Assembly: GCA_025938935.1 (NCBI GenBank)
Contig: JAPCWB010000001.1
Span: forward strand, 124,001-188,000
Length of the DNA stretch: 64,000 nucleotides
DNA from: Novosphingobium sp. MW5
Lineage (GTDB): Bacteria > Pseudomonadota > Alphaproteobacteria > Sphingomonadales > Sphingomonadaceae
Direction: 5' to 3'
The notes below the pieces were generated by a model. That model searched no databases, was not told where the DNA came from, and worked only from the letters and a program-made list of their open reading frames with translations. Both the position numbers and the translations under genes were made by a program. The number at the start of each line of letters is the position of its first letter. Position 1 is the stretch's first letter. Positions 7,774 to 16,669 of this stretch are shown here, piece after piece.

Positions 7774-9126
7774 ATGACGCAAACGGCAGATCAGCCGCAG
7801 ACCTCGGTCATGCGCCGCCGCGCCATGTGGTCGAGCTATCTTGGCTCGGCAGTCGAATACTATGACTTCCTTCTATATGGCATTGCGGCAACGCTGGTCT
7901 TTCCGAAGGTGTTTTTCGCGCTCGATCCCAAGGTGGCCACGCTGGCCTCGTTCGCCACGCTGGCCGTCGGCTATGTGGCGCGGCCGCTAGGCGCGATCTT
8001 CTTTGGTCATTTTGGCGACCGTATCGGGCGCAAGAAGATGTTGATGGCAACCCTCTACATGATGGGCGTATCAAGCTTCCTGATGGGCTTGCTGCCCTCC
8101 TACACGATGATCGGAATGGCGGCGCCGATTGCGCTGATCGTGCTGCGCCTGGTTCAGGGCTTTGCCGTGGGCGGCGAATGGGCCGGTGCAACGCTGCTGT
8201 CGATGGAGCATGCGGGCAAGAAATCGCGAGGCTTTGCCGCCTCCATTGTCGGTTCAGGCGCCCCCTCGGGCGCGGTCCTCGCAACGCTGGCGCTGATGCC
8301 GTTCGCCGCGATGGAGCAGTCGCAGTTCTTGACCTGGGGCTGGCGCATTCCCTTCCTGCTGAGTGCGGTGCTCGTCGCGCTGGCCGCATGGCTGCGCAAT
8401 TCGGTGGAAGAAACGCCTGACTTCCTCGCGATGCAGGAAGCCCGCAAGGCGCAGCAGAAACAGAAGCAGGAGATTCCCCTGCTGGTCGTGCTCCGGCGCT
8501 ATCCCGGGCCGCTCCTTAACGGCGTCCTGGGTAGCTTGGCCTGCCTTGCCATGACGACCTTGACCGCGACATTCATGATCAACTTCGCGATCAATGTTGG
8601 CGGGCACGCGCAATCGACCGCACTTGGCCTGCTGACCGTGGTCAACGTGATCCACATTTTCGCGATCCCCTCTTTTGCCATCCTCTCCGACCGGATTGGA
8701 CGCAAGCCGGTGATGCTCGCCGGAGCCACAGCGGGTATGGTCCTGATCTTCCCGATCTTCCACCTGCTGACGATGGGCAGCAACTGGGGGCTGTTCCTCG
8801 GGCTCGCGCTCGCCAACCCGGTGATCCATGCGCTGATGGGCGGCCCGATCAGTGCCTGGCTGGGCGAGAAGTTCGCCGCAGACATCCGCTACAGCGGCAT
8901 GGCGGTCACCTTCCAGATCGGCTCGACCATCAGCGCCGGCTTCGCGCCACTGGTGGCCACATGGCTGTTGATGCGCGGCGGCGGGACCGATCCGACGATG
9001 GTGGGCCTGTTCTTCATCGTCCTATGCGCCATCTCGATTGCGGCGATCCTGTTTTCACAGGAAAGCTTCCGCAAGACGCTGGCCGTAACGACGCCGGAAT
9101 CGGGCGACACCCCGCCGGCAGTCTGA
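7774..9126 (+). CDS. MFS transporter, metabolite:H+ symporter (MHS) type
   Basis: A 450-residue, 12-helix major facilitator. The N-terminus MWSSYLGSAVEYYDFLLYG and the loop 2-3 motif GHFGDRIGRKKML are typical of the MHS group (ShiA, KgtP, PcaT and other organic acid importers). A second copy of the motif, SDRIGRKPVML, lies after helix 8. The ATG at 7774 is preceded by GGGAGAAGG; an upstream ATG in frame has no comparable site. It is divergent from the ring-cleavage hydrolase and shares its intergenic region with palindrome 1, so it probably imports the aromatic acid substrate of this island or a related acid. Confidence 0.85.
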   Translation: MTQTADQPQTSVMRRRAMWSSYLGSAVEYYDFLLYGIAATLVFPKVFFALDPKVATLASFATLAVGYVARPLGAIFFGHFGDRIGRKKMLMATLYMMGVSSFLMGLLPSYTMIGMAAPIALIVLRLVQGFAVGGEWAGATLLSMEHAGKKSRGFAASIVGSGAPSGAVLATLALMPFAAMEQSQFLTWGWRIPFLLSAVLVALAAWLRNSVEETPDFLAMQEARKAQQKQKQEIPLLVVLRRYPGPLLNGVLGSLACLAMTTLTATFMINFAINVGGHAQSTALGLLTVVNVIHIFAIPSFAILSDRIGRKPVMLAGATAGMVLIFPIFHLLTMGSNWGLFLGLALANPVIHALMGGPISAWLGEKFAADIRYSGMAVTFQIGSTISAGFAPLVATWLLMRGGGTDPTMVGLFFIVLCAISIAAILFSQESFRKTLAVTTPESGDTPPAV

Positions 9127-9142
9127 AATGCCGTCCGAGGCT

Positions 9143-9157
9143 GTCCAAACTACGGAC
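9143..9157. promoter_or_regulatory. Operator-like palindrome 2 (one mismatch)
   Basis: GTCCAAACTACGGAC at 9143-9157 keeps GTCC-N7-GGAC, with one departure from the GTCCG-N5-CGGAC consensus. It lies between the transporter stop and the SDR operon, 103 bases before the SDR start. A further GTCCG half-site begins near 9133. Confidence 0.5.
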
Positions 9158-9259
9158 GCCCGGCCCGCGCCTGTTTCGCTGGGCGATGCGATTGAACAAA
9201 CACGGTTCGGCATAATCGGCAGGTCCTGATTCGTGCGGAACAGATTTCGAGGGGTGAGG

Positions 9260-10204
9260 ATGGACAGGCTGGCAAACAAGGTTGCGATCGTCTTCGGCGC
9301 AGGGCCGAACATCGGTGGCACCATTGCCTATTTCCTGGCCCGCGAAGGTGCCAGCGTGGTGGTATCCGACATCAGCCTGTCCGCTGCCGAGGAAACCGTG
9401 GACTTCATCCGGGGCAAGGGCTTCACCGCTCATCCGGTGCGGGGCAATGCCACGGTCGAAGCCGATGTCCGCGCTATTGTCGCTGAAACCGTGGCGACCT
9501 TCGGCCGGGTCGACATTGCCGTGAACATGGCAGGCCGGGTCCACTTTGCCCACCTCCTTGAGATGGACATGGCTGACTGGAATGAGTCCGTCCTCAGCTT
9601 CCCCACGGCCGGCCTGCTGACCACGCGCTACACGGCGCAGGCGATGATCGAGGGCGGCCACGGAGGATCGATCATTCACCTGCTGTCCACCGCTGCCCAC
9701 TTCGGCGAGGCAGATGCGACTGCCTATACCTCGTCCAAGGCTGCACTTCTCAGCTTCGCCCGCTCGGCAGCGATGGACCTGGCGCATTACGGCATCCGCG
9801 TGAACACGGTTACCCCATGCTCGATGGAGCACCAGCTGTGGACGCTGATGCGCGACGAAGTGCTCGATCCCGAATGGCAGCGGCCCGAACGCCTCGGCTT
9901 CTATTCGCGCGAGGATTACCTGAAGATGCTTCCGCTGGGCCGCTTTCCGCGCGCATCGGACCTGGCATGGGCCACCGTGTTCCTCGCCTCTGACGAAGCG
10001 GAGATCATTACCGGTATCGACATCCCCGTCGATGCCGGACTGCGGCACAAGTACCCGACATGGACGCCCGGTGATCACAACGGCACCAACATCCGCGACT
10101 TCGTGGCCAATACCCGCATCACCCGCTTCGGCGAACCGCACGAGAAGCTCATTCCCGAGCCTCGCCCGGTTGGCGCCGGATCCGATCCGATCAGTCAGGA
10201 GTAA
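9260..10204 (+). CDS. Short-chain dehydrogenase/reductase
   Basis: A 314-residue SDR oxidoreductase, first gene of a four-gene operon. The nucleotide-binding motif appears as VFGAGPNIGGTIA near residues 11-23, a variant of TGxxxGxG. NMAG (normally NNAG) follows, and the catalytic YTSSK is near residue 160. The C-terminus is longer than a 250-residue classical SDR by about 60 residues. ATG 9260 follows GAGGGGTGAGG. It may oxidise a cis-diol or alcohol produced by the adjacent Rieske oxygenase, or a beta-hydroxyacyl intermediate. The family alone does not decide. Confidence 0.82.
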   Translation: MDRLANKVAIVFGAGPNIGGTIAYFLAREGASVVVSDISLSAAEETVDFIRGKGFTAHPVRGNATVEADVRAIVAETVATFGRVDIAVNMAGRVHFAHLLEMDMADWNESVLSFPTAGLLTTRYTAQAMIEGGHGGSIIHLLSTAAHFGEADATAYTSSKAALLSFARSAAMDLAHYGIRVNTVTPCSMEHQLWTLMRDEVLDPEWQRPERLGFYSREDYLKMLPLGRFPRASDLAWATVFLASDEAEIITGIDIPVDAGLRHKYPTWTPGDHNGTNIRDFVANTRITRFGEPHEKLIPEPRPVGAGSDPISQE

Positions 10205-10209
10205 TGACG

Positions 10210-11385
10210 ATGAGCGATGCCTCTTCCCCGGTTCCGATGATGGAGCGTCTGCGCCAGCTGCCGCTCACCGGCGCCGATACATCGATGGGCAAGCTGCTGC
10301 GCAAGTTCTGGCAGCCGGTCGCTATTTCGCAGGCGCTGGAAGCGGGCAAGGCCAAGACGGTGAAGGTCATGGGCGAAACCCTGACCCTTTATCGCGGGGA
10401 GAGCGGCAAGGCCTATCTCGTCGGCGGCTATTGTCCGCATCGCCTGACCCTGCTGGCCAATGGCTGGGTTGATGGTGATGAAGTCCGCTGCCTTTACCAT
10501 GGCTGGCAATTCGATGGCACCGGCCAGTGCACGCTCCGCCCTGCAGAAAAGGATACCAAGCGCCCGCCGATCCGCGTGGTCAGTTATCCCACTCACGAAT
10601 ATGCCGGCCTGATCTTTGCCTATATGGGCGAAGGCGAGGCGCCCGAATTCGAACTGCCGCGCAAGTCCGTGTTCGAGCGACCGGGCGCGCTGCAATTCGC
10701 CCGGCTGGAAACCTGGCCGTGCAACTGGCTGCAACAGGTCGAAAACTCGCTGGACGCGGTCCATGTCAGCTTCGTTCACCATTGGGGGCAGGTCGGCTCG
10801 TTCGGCCGGGTCGTTGCATCAACCATTCCGGAACTGTCCTATGAGGAGACCGAAGCCGGCATCCGCCAGACCGCCGTGCGTTCCGAGGGCTCCAAACGCG
10901 TGTCCGACTGGACCTTCCCCAACAACAACCACATCTCGCACCCGACGCTCGAACCCGACGATCCGTGGGTCGACGTGGGCGTGTGGATGACGCCCGTGGA
11001 TGACGAAAACACCATGCGTTTCCTGATCTATTCGATCCCGTCGACCGATCCGGCAACCGACGCGCGCATCCGCGACTATTTCGAGCAGTATTCGGAATAC
11101 AATCCGGCTGATCACCACGACGAACTGTTCTTCGAGAACAAGATGCCGGACGACAAGCTGGTCCAGCTGACATCGGCGCAGGATTACGTCGCCGCTGTCG
11201 GTCAAGGCACGATCGTCGATCGCACGCAAGAAAAGCTCGGCCGTTCGGACATGGGCATCGTCACCCTGCGCCGCGTCTACTGGCGCGAGATGGAAGCCAT
11301 CGAACAGGGGCTGCCAGGCAAGCAGTGGAAGCGCCTGTCACACGACGCGCACATGCCAAAGCAGGTCAACGAGGCCGTTTCCTGA
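10210..11385 (+). CDS. Rieske non-haem iron oxygenase, alpha subunit (phthalate 4,5-dioxygenase-like)
   Basis: A terminal oxygenase that inserts oxygen into an aromatic or alicyclic acid. The Rieske cluster ligands are Cys75-x-His77 and Cys94-x-x-His97 (YCPH ... CLYHGW). The mononuclear iron site is seen in NSLDAVHVSFVHH, with bridging Asp182 and ligands His185 and His190. Single-component alpha subunits of this size (391 residues) belong to the phthalate dioxygenase/vanillate demethylase group, which uses a separate FMN/2Fe-2S reductase. No reductase gene is present in the window. I prefer ATG 10210, seven bases after AGGAG, over ATG 10204, which overlaps the SDR stop but sits too close to that site. 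Confidence 0.85.
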   Translation: MSDASSPVPMMERLRQLPLTGADTSMGKLLRKFWQPVAISQALEAGKAKTVKVMGETLTLYRGESGKAYLVGGYCPHRLTLLANGWVDGDEVRCLYHGWQFDGTGQCTLRPAEKDTKRPPIRVVSYPTHEYAGLIFAYMGEGEAPEFELPRKSVFERPGALQFARLETWPCNWLQQVENSLDAVHVSFVHHWGQVGSFGRVVASTIPELSYEETEAGIRQTAVRSEGSKRVSDWTFPNNNHISHPTLEPDDPWVDVGVWMTPVDDENTMRFLIYSIPSTDPATDARIRDYFEQYSEYNPADHHDELFFENKMPDDKLVQLTSAQDYVAAVGQGTIVDRTQEKLGRSDMGIVTLRRVYWREMEAIEQGLPGKQWKRLSHDAHMPKQVNEAVS

Positions 11386-11435
11386 TCGCTACTGACTGAC
11401 CGGGCCGGCGCTGCTGGCTGGAGATTGCCCAAGCC

Positions 11436-12608
11436 ATGTACGAAACGATGTCCGACCATAACCTGCCCGAGGAGCTGGTCCAGTTCCGTGACAATGTCCG
11501 CCGCTTCGTGGACCGCGAACTGCGCCCTCACGAACTACAGGTGGCGCGCGAAGGCAGGCTGCCGGACAATGTGCTGGATGCGATCACCGCCAAGGCCGGG
11601 GCTGCGGGCTTCTGGATGCTCGATGCGCCCGAGGAACTCGGCGGCGCTGACCTTGGCCTGCTGCCGCTGGCGATCTTCTGGGAGGAACTCGCGCGGACCA
11701 CGGCCATCCCTTCGCGCGATCACACCATGTTCGGGCCCAATATCGGATCGATCCTGCTCTCGCTCGAAGGAGAGATGCGCGAGCGCTACCTGATGCCGGT
11801 GGTGCGCGGCGAGAAGACCGCCTGCTTCGCCCAGACCGAACCTGACGCCGGATCGGATGCGGCTGCGATCCGCACCCGCGCTGTTCGCACGGCAAGTGGC
11901 TGGAAGATCAACGGGGTCAAGCGCTACATCACCAAGGCCGCTACCGCCGATTTCGCGCAGGTCATGGCGGTGACCGATCCGGAAAAGGGCGCGCGCGGCG
12001 GCATCTCATGCTTCATCGTCGAGATGAACACCCCCGGTGTCACCGTTGGCCCCGCCGAAGCGACGATGATGGGCGATGCACCATACGAGCTGGTGTTCGA
12101 GGACGTAGAGATCCCGGCGGAAAACCTCGTCGGCGCGGAAGGCTACGGCTTCAACCTTGCCCAGCGGTACCTCAACCACGGCCGCATTCGCCACGGCGCC
12201 CATTCCTGCGGTGCCATGGCCCGCTGCCTCGACATGACCGTGGCCTATGTGAAGCAGCGCAAGACCTTTGGCGCGACGCTTTCCGAACGGCAGGGGGTGC
12301 AGTGGATGCTGGCCGATGGCTATACCCGGCTACATGCCACCCGGCTGATGGTCCACGACGCCGCCGCAAAACTCGATCGCGGTCAGGACGCGCGCGTGGA
12401 AACCTTCATGGCCAAGATCACCGGGGTCGAAAACGGATTCAAGGTGATCGACGACTGCCTGCAGCTCCACGGCGGCATGGGGCTGACCCATGAAACCCCG
12501 CTTGAACGCTATTGGCGCGACCTGCGCAGCTTCCGCATCACCGAAGGCCCGACCGAAGTGCTCAGGACCACCATGGCCCGGTCTATCATCAAGAACGCGG
12601 GCCTGTAA
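11436..12608 (+). CDS. Acyl-CoA dehydrogenase
   Basis: A 390-residue FAD acyl-CoA dehydrogenase with the three family domains: helical N-terminus, a beta-domain carrying CFAQTEPDAGSDAAAIRT (about 130-150) that contacts FAD and substrate, and a C-terminal helical domain. The last stretch includes QLHGGMGLTHETPLERYWRDLRSFRITEGPTEVLR, the FAD/dimer contact typical of the family. It would desaturate a CoA thioester made by the CoA-transferase encoded next; the two genes overlap (TAATG). The operon thus couples Rieske chemistry to a beta-oxidation-like step. Acyl chain or ring specificity cannot be read. The start is the first ATG; a second ATG at 11448 is also possible. Confidence 0.88.
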   Translation: MYETMSDHNLPEELVQFRDNVRRFVDRELRPHELQVAREGRLPDNVLDAITAKAGAAGFWMLDAPEELGGADLGLLPLAIFWEELARTTAIPSRDHTMFGPNIGSILLSLEGEMRERYLMPVVRGEKTACFAQTEPDAGSDAAAIRTRAVRTASGWKINGVKRYITKAATADFAQVMAVTDPEKGARGGISCFIVEMNTPGVTVGPAEATMMGDAPYELVFEDVEIPAENLVGAEGYGFNLAQRYLNHGRIRHGAHSCGAMARCLDMTVAYVKQRKTFGATLSERQGVQWMLADGYTRLHATRLMVHDAAAKLDRGQDARVETFMAKITGVENGFKVIDDCLQLHGGMGLTHETPLERYWRDLRSFRITEGPTEVLRTTMARSIIKNAGL

Positions 12609-13762
12609 TGGCCGGAGTTCTGGAAAAGCTGCTGGTTGTTGAGCTGGGTACCATGGTCACGGCTCCGCTCGCCGGGATGATGCTGTCCGACATGGGCGCG
12701 CGGGTGATCAAGGTGGAACTGCCTGAGACGGGCGATCCATTCCGCGCGCATGGCGGCGGGCGGTATAGCCCGCCATTCGTTGCCTACAATCGCGGCAAGG
12801 AAAGCGTGCAGCTTGACCTGCGCTCTTCCGGCGGTCTGGCGAACCTGCGCCGCTTGCTGGAACGCGCCGACGTAGTGCTGGAAAACTTCCGGCCCGGCGT
12901 GATGGAAAAGATGGGGCTGGGGAGCGATGCCCTGCGCGCGCTCAACCCCCGCCTGATCCGCGCCTCGATCACCGGGTTCGGTGCAGACGGCCCCTACAAG
13001 GACCGCCCTGCCTATGACAGCGTGCCACTGGCGCTTTCGGGCCTGGCCTCCTTGCTGCTGGACCCGGAAGACCCCCGCATGTCCGGCCCGACCATCGCCG
13101 ACAACATCACCGGCATGTACGCCGCCCAGGGCGTGCTCGGCGCGCTGCTGCGCCGTACCGAAACCGGCGAGGGCGGCCATGTCGAGGTGAACATGCTGGA
13201 AGCAGCCATCTCGTTCATGCCCGATGCCTTTGCCCAGCACAGCCGGGCCGGGATCGTCTCCGGCCCCGAAACGCGGGTGCGGATCTCGCAGGCCTATACC
13301 CTGCGCGCCAGCGACGGCTTGCTGGTCACGGTCCACTTTTCATCGGTGCAGAAGTTCTGGGAAGGCCTACTGAAGGCCATCGAACGCCCCGACCTGGCGG
13401 CGGACGAACGTTTTGCCACCCCGGCAGCGCGCACGAAGCATTACCCCGAGCTACGAGCCATCCTGATGGAGGCCTTCGCCGCCCGCCCGCGCGCGGAATG
13501 GACCCGGCGACTGGCGGCTGAGGGCGTGCCGGGCGCCCAGGTCAACGGGGTGGATGAAGTGGCAGACGATCCGCAAGTTCGCCATCTCGGCACTTTCGCC
13601 CGCACCGTCCATCCGGACATGGGCGAGGTCATCGGCATCAGGAGCCCCATCCGCATCGATGGCAAGCGCCGCGACGAGCTGCCTTCGCCGCCTGTGCTGA
13701 ACGCCGATGCCGCAGCGATCGCGGCGGAGTTCGGGTTCCGCGCCTGCCCCCTCAGATCGTGA
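12608..13762 (+). CDS. CaiB/BaiF family (class III) CoA-transferase
   Basis: A 384-residue class III CoA-transferase that would move CoA from a donor thioester to the pathway's carboxylic acid. The N-terminal VVELGTMVTAPLAGMMLSDMGARVIKVE is the family hallmark. DVVLENFRPGVMEKMGLG and the region with TIADNITGMYAAQGVLGALL, whose Asp is the catalytic acyl-anhydride carboxylate (about residue 165), are also present. It starts at the ATG overlapping the acyl-CoA dehydrogenase stop. Its last 11 bases overlap the end of the convergent decarboxylase-like gene. Together with the dehydrogenase it implies activation of a carboxylated intermediate to a CoA ester. Confidence 0.88.
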   Translation: MAGVLEKLLVVELGTMVTAPLAGMMLSDMGARVIKVELPETGDPFRAHGGGRYSPPFVAYNRGKESVQLDLRSSGGLANLRRLLERADVVLENFRPGVMEKMGLGSDALRALNPRLIRASITGFGADGPYKDRPAYDSVPLALSGLASLLLDPEDPRMSGPTIADNITGMYAAQGVLGALLRRTETGEGGHVEVNMLEAAISFMPDAFAQHSRAGIVSGPETRVRISQAYTLRASDGLLVTVHFSSVQKFWEGLLKAIERPDLAADERFATPAARTKHYPELRAILMEAFAARPRAEWTRRLAAEGVPGAQVNGVDEVADDPQVRHLGTFARTVHPDMGEVIGIRSPIRIDGKRRDELPSPPVLNADAAAIAAEFGFRACPLRS

Positions 13763-14738
13763 ACTGCTCGAACGTCGCCGGGTGAAACAGGTCTTCCGGC
13801 GTCACTAGCCGCGATGACAGTCCCTGCCGGTGGTGCTGGGCAAAGAAATCCTCCAGCACGTGGCGGTTCTTTTCGATCCCGTAGGTCCAGAAATCCTCGC
13901 CCATCAGCGCCATGTCGGCGTGCAGACGTTCATCGACGAAGGGCATGGTGATCTTGCAGGCAGACGTTTCACGCAGGTGTTCGAGACACTGGTCCTTGGC
14001 CTGCGTAAACGCCTTCAGCACCGCGCCGGGCAGCCACGGGTGGGCATCGGCAATCGACCGGCGCACGCCCACAATGTGCATGATCGGGAATATCTGTCGC
14101 CGTTTGTAATAGGACATCGCCTCGACCATCGGATCGTCGAACAGCCAGCCGATATTGGCCGTTCCCGCCGGAACGTCAGGCGCACGCGGCGCGATGTAGC
14201 CATCAATCTCACCATCGGCGAGCAGCTGGGAGATCGTCTTTCCCGCCGGTGCGTCGATCAGCCTGATCGCCTCGGGCAGGTCGAGCTTGATCTTTTCCGG
14301 CCGATCGGCATCCGAAATGCCGCCGCGGACCCAGGTGATGTCCTCGGGCGATACACCGTAATCCTGTTCAAGGAAGGCGCGGATCCAGACCATCGCGGTT
14401 AGCTGGTATTCGGGCAGGCCGACCATCTTGCCCTTCAGGTCCTCGGGCCGCTTGATCCGGTCCTTGCGGACATAGAACGCCGAATGGCGGAACATGCGCG
14501 AGAGGAACGCGGGAACGCCGACATAGGGCAACGTGCCGTTGGCGGCTTTCACGGTCGAGGATGAGAGCGAAAGTTCGCAGATATCGAATTCGGCCTGCCG
14601 GAACGCGCGGAAGAAGATCTCCTCTGGCGACAGGCGCATGAACACCGGATCGACCCCGTCAATCTGGACATCGCCATCGAACAGGGGGCGGCACCGGTCA
14701 TAATTGCCGACCGCGACGGAAAGCTGGAGCTTGCTCAC
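13752..14738 (-). CDS. 4,5-dihydroxyphthalate decarboxylase-like protein (Pht5 family)
   Basis: This 328-residue protein has a periplasmic-binding-protein fold sequence but no signal peptide, which fits the 4,5-dihydroxyphthalate decarboxylase group rather than an ABC transporter receptor. The opening LQLSVAVGNYDRCRPLFDGDVQIDGVD and the segment EEIFFRAFRQAEFDICELSLSS match that group as I know it. Many proteins so labelled have not been tested, so removal of CO2 from a dihydroxy aromatic diacid is only the leading idea. It is the last gene of the extradiol dioxygenase operon, overlaps the FAH gene by 4 bases, and overlaps the convergent CoA-transferase by 11. Confidence 0.72.
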   Translation of the reverse strand: MSKLQLSVAVGNYDRCRPLFDGDVQIDGVDPVFMRLSPEEIFFRAFRQAEFDICELSLSSSTVKAANGTLPYVGVPAFLSRMFRHSAFYVRKDRIKRPEDLKGKMVGLPEYQLTAMVWIRAFLEQDYGVSPEDITWVRGGISDADRPEKIKLDLPEAIRLIDAPAGKTISQLLADGEIDGYIAPRAPDVPAGTANIGWLFDDPMVEAMSYYKRRQIFPIMHIVGVRRSIADAHPWLPGAVLKAFTQAKDQCLEHLRETSACKITMPFVDERLHADMALMGEDFWTYGIEKNRHVLEDFFAQHHRQGLSSRLVTPEDLFHPATFEQFTI

Positions 14739-15622
14739 TTCAGAACCCTTTTATCGGCAAAGGCGGGATGGATCGCAACGGTCATGTCGGCCACGCCGGA
14801 AATGCCGCAGGTGATGGTATCGCCCGGGGTCACGGGTCCCACGCCTTCGCAGGTGCCGGTCATGATGATGTCGCCGGGATATAGCGTGTAGAACCGCGAG
14901 GCATAGGCGATCTGTTCTGCAATATTCATGATCATGCGCGAGGTGTTCGACGCCTGCCGCGGCTCGCCATTGACCTGCAGAAAGAAATCGAGCGCTTGCG
15001 GGTCGGCCACTTCATCCGCCGTGACCAGCCATGGGCCGAGCACGGCAAAACTGTCGCCTGACTTGCGCAGGCTGCGGTCTTCCGGCCCGCGCACCACCAT
15101 GTCGAGCGCGATGGCATAGCCCGCGATAACCGACATCGCCTCGTCCACGCCGATGTTGCTGGCCGTGTGCCCGATGACCACGCCCAGCTCCATTTCGTGG
15201 TCATTGCGGCGGTCCGGGAAGCGCAGGGCAATCCCTTCCCCCGTGCCGACCAGCGCGCTGACCGCTTTCAGGAAAAAGCCCTGCTGTTCGATGCTGCCCC
15301 GGAACCGGTCAGAAAAGGTTGCAACATCGCCTTCCGCCTCGACCACGTGTTCGTGATAGTTGACCGGAACGCCGATGATCTTGGACGGGCGCTGAACCGG
15401 CGACAGAAACCGCGCCTTGGCCACCGGCTTGGCCGATGAACCCGGCAGCGCTGCCAGGATTGCCGGCCGCAACTGTTCGAGATGGCAGATCAGCGGGTCA
15501 CCTCGCTCGGTCAGCCATGGCTTGCTCGCCGCCGGCAGAACCGCCAGCGCTGCGCTGACATCGTGGACCATGCCATCCTGCACGAGCCCCAGCTTGCCAT
15601 CGTCGTATAGTGCAATCTTCAT
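14735..15622 (-). CDS. Fumarylacetoacetate hydrolase (FAH) family protein
   Basis: A 295-residue FAH-superfamily enzyme; members hydrolyse or hydrate beta-diketo and oxo-dienoate acids with a divalent metal. The metal-binding signature is clear: KIIGVPVNYHEHV (about 87-99), the DHEMELGVVIG segment with acidic ligands, and DMVVRGPEDRS. The C-terminal GDIIMTGTCEGVGP is the usual closing motif. It follows a gentisate dioxygenase-like gene by 18 bases, so cleavage of maleylpyruvate or fumarylpyruvate is the natural guess. Related FAH proteins act as oxo-hexenedioate decarboxylases, so the reaction remains open. Confidence 0.8.
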   Translation of the reverse strand: MKIALYDDGKLGLVQDGMVHDVSAALAVLPAASKPWLTERGDPLICHLEQLRPAILAALPGSSAKPVAKARFLSPVQRPSKIIGVPVNYHEHVVEAEGDVATFSDRFRGSIEQQGFFLKAVSALVGTGEGIALRFPDRRNDHEMELGVVIGHTASNIGVDEAMSVIAGYAIALDMVVRGPEDRSLRKSGDSFAVLGPWLVTADEVADPQALDFFLQVNGEPRQASNTSRMIMNIAEQIAYASRFYTLYPGDIIMTGTCEGVGPVTPGDTITCGISGVADMTVAIHPAFADKRVLK

Positions 15623-15640
15623 CGTCGGCGCCGTTCCCGT

Positions 15641-16666
15641 TCAGGCTGTTTCTTCGGTGAGGATGCCCAGCCGCCGCATGATGTCGCGGTCGGACAGCAT
15701 GAACAGGTGCGCCTCTGCGCTGGTAGCCTCGTGGCTGGCGAAATTGCCTTGCGGGATCGTGAAGAAGTCCTTCGCGCCCCACTCGATCACTTTGTCGCCA
15801 ATGCGCGAACGGCCCGATCCCGCCACCACCTGGCAGACCGTGCTGGCATTGCTCCGGCGGCTGGCCGTGGGCCGGCCCCGTTCAAGCGCCGTCATCGTGC
15901 AGTCGAGCAAGGCCTGAGCCTGTTCGCCAGTCGCCGGGTTGCAATAGCGAATGGTGCGAGATCCGTCGGCGGCAGGCGGCGCGGATGCGAGCGCCTTCTT
16001 TGCCTCGACATAGGAATAGCGAAACATCGGGGAATGGCTCGCCGCCGGCACGCCTTCCGTTGGCATGAACCCGACTGCCGATAGCGCCGCATCAGGCAGC
16101 GTCTCGGGCATGTCTGTCACCGGCGGCGGCTGGAACTTACCAGTGCCCAGAAAGCTGTGCAGCGGTACGTCCAGAGCATCGAGCCAGAGCACCGGCGCGT
16201 CGCCTGCGTGGTGGTGTTCGTGCCAGCACCAGGCGGGGGTAAGGATCAGATCGCCATATTCCATCGGGCAAGGCTTGCCGTTGACGAAAGTCGTTGCCCC
16301 GCTGCCTTCGAGGACAAAGCGCAGCGCGCCCATCGAGTGGCGGTGCGGCCGCGCGGTTTCGCCGGGCAGCAGGCACTGGACGCAGGCCAGCATGGTGCCG
16401 ACGGTATATTCGTCCTCCGGCCCTTTCGAATAGGGCGTCAGGTACTGCAGCACGCGCCGCTCTACCGCATCGGGCGACGTGGCGGTGAAGGCGTGTTCGA
16501 GCAATGGCCGCGTCTTGGACCATTCCCAAAGGTGCGCTTCCTGCGGCGGCGCGGGCGGCCGGTGCGCGGTGGGGCTGAGCCACAGCGGCGCGAGGTTATG
16601 CGCGCGCCACTGGTCCAGCACCTCCCGGTCGATTTCGCCCGGCGCCGCTCCTCCATCGCCCCGCAT
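15641..16666 (-). CDS. Gentisate 1,2-dioxygenase-like bicupin
   Basis: A 341-residue double-cupin, ferrous-iron ring-cleaving dioxygenase. Cupin 1 carries PHRHSMGALRFVLEG, with iron ligands His108 and His110, and a later His in the CWHEHHH cluster near 148. These match the gentisate dioxygenase family (H-R-H-x-x-x-A/G-x-R-F). The second cupin (about 250-320) lacks an equivalent His-rich motif, as usual. It would open gentisate to maleylpyruvate, which the adjacent FAH-family hydrolase could process. Related enzymes cleave salicylate or 1-hydroxy-2-naphthoate directly, so the substrate may be a larger hydroxy acid. It starts 4 bases after the flavin monooxygenase stop. Confidence 0.82.
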   Translation of the reverse strand: MRGDGGAAPGEIDREVLDQWRAHNLAPLWLSPTAHRPPAPPQEAHLWEWSKTRPLLEHAFTATSPDAVERRVLQYLTPYSKGPEDEYTVGTMLACVQCLLPGETARPHRHSMGALRFVLEGSGATTFVNGKPCPMEYGDLILTPAWCWHEHHHAGDAPVLWLDALDVPLHSFLGTGKFQPPPVTDMPETLPDAALSAVGFMPTEGVPAASHSPMFRYSYVEAKKALASAPPAADGSRTIRYCNPATGEQAQALLDCTMTALERGRPTASRRSNASTVCQVVAGSGRSRIGDKVIEWGAKDFFTIPQGNFASHEATSAEAHLFMLSDRDIMRRLGILTEETA

Positions 16667-16669
16667 CGA

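Noticed and set aside
13752..14738. ABC transporter substrate-binding protein
   Set aside because: There is no signal peptide, and no ABC permease or ATPase genes are adjacent. The sequence fits the Pht5 decarboxylase group better.
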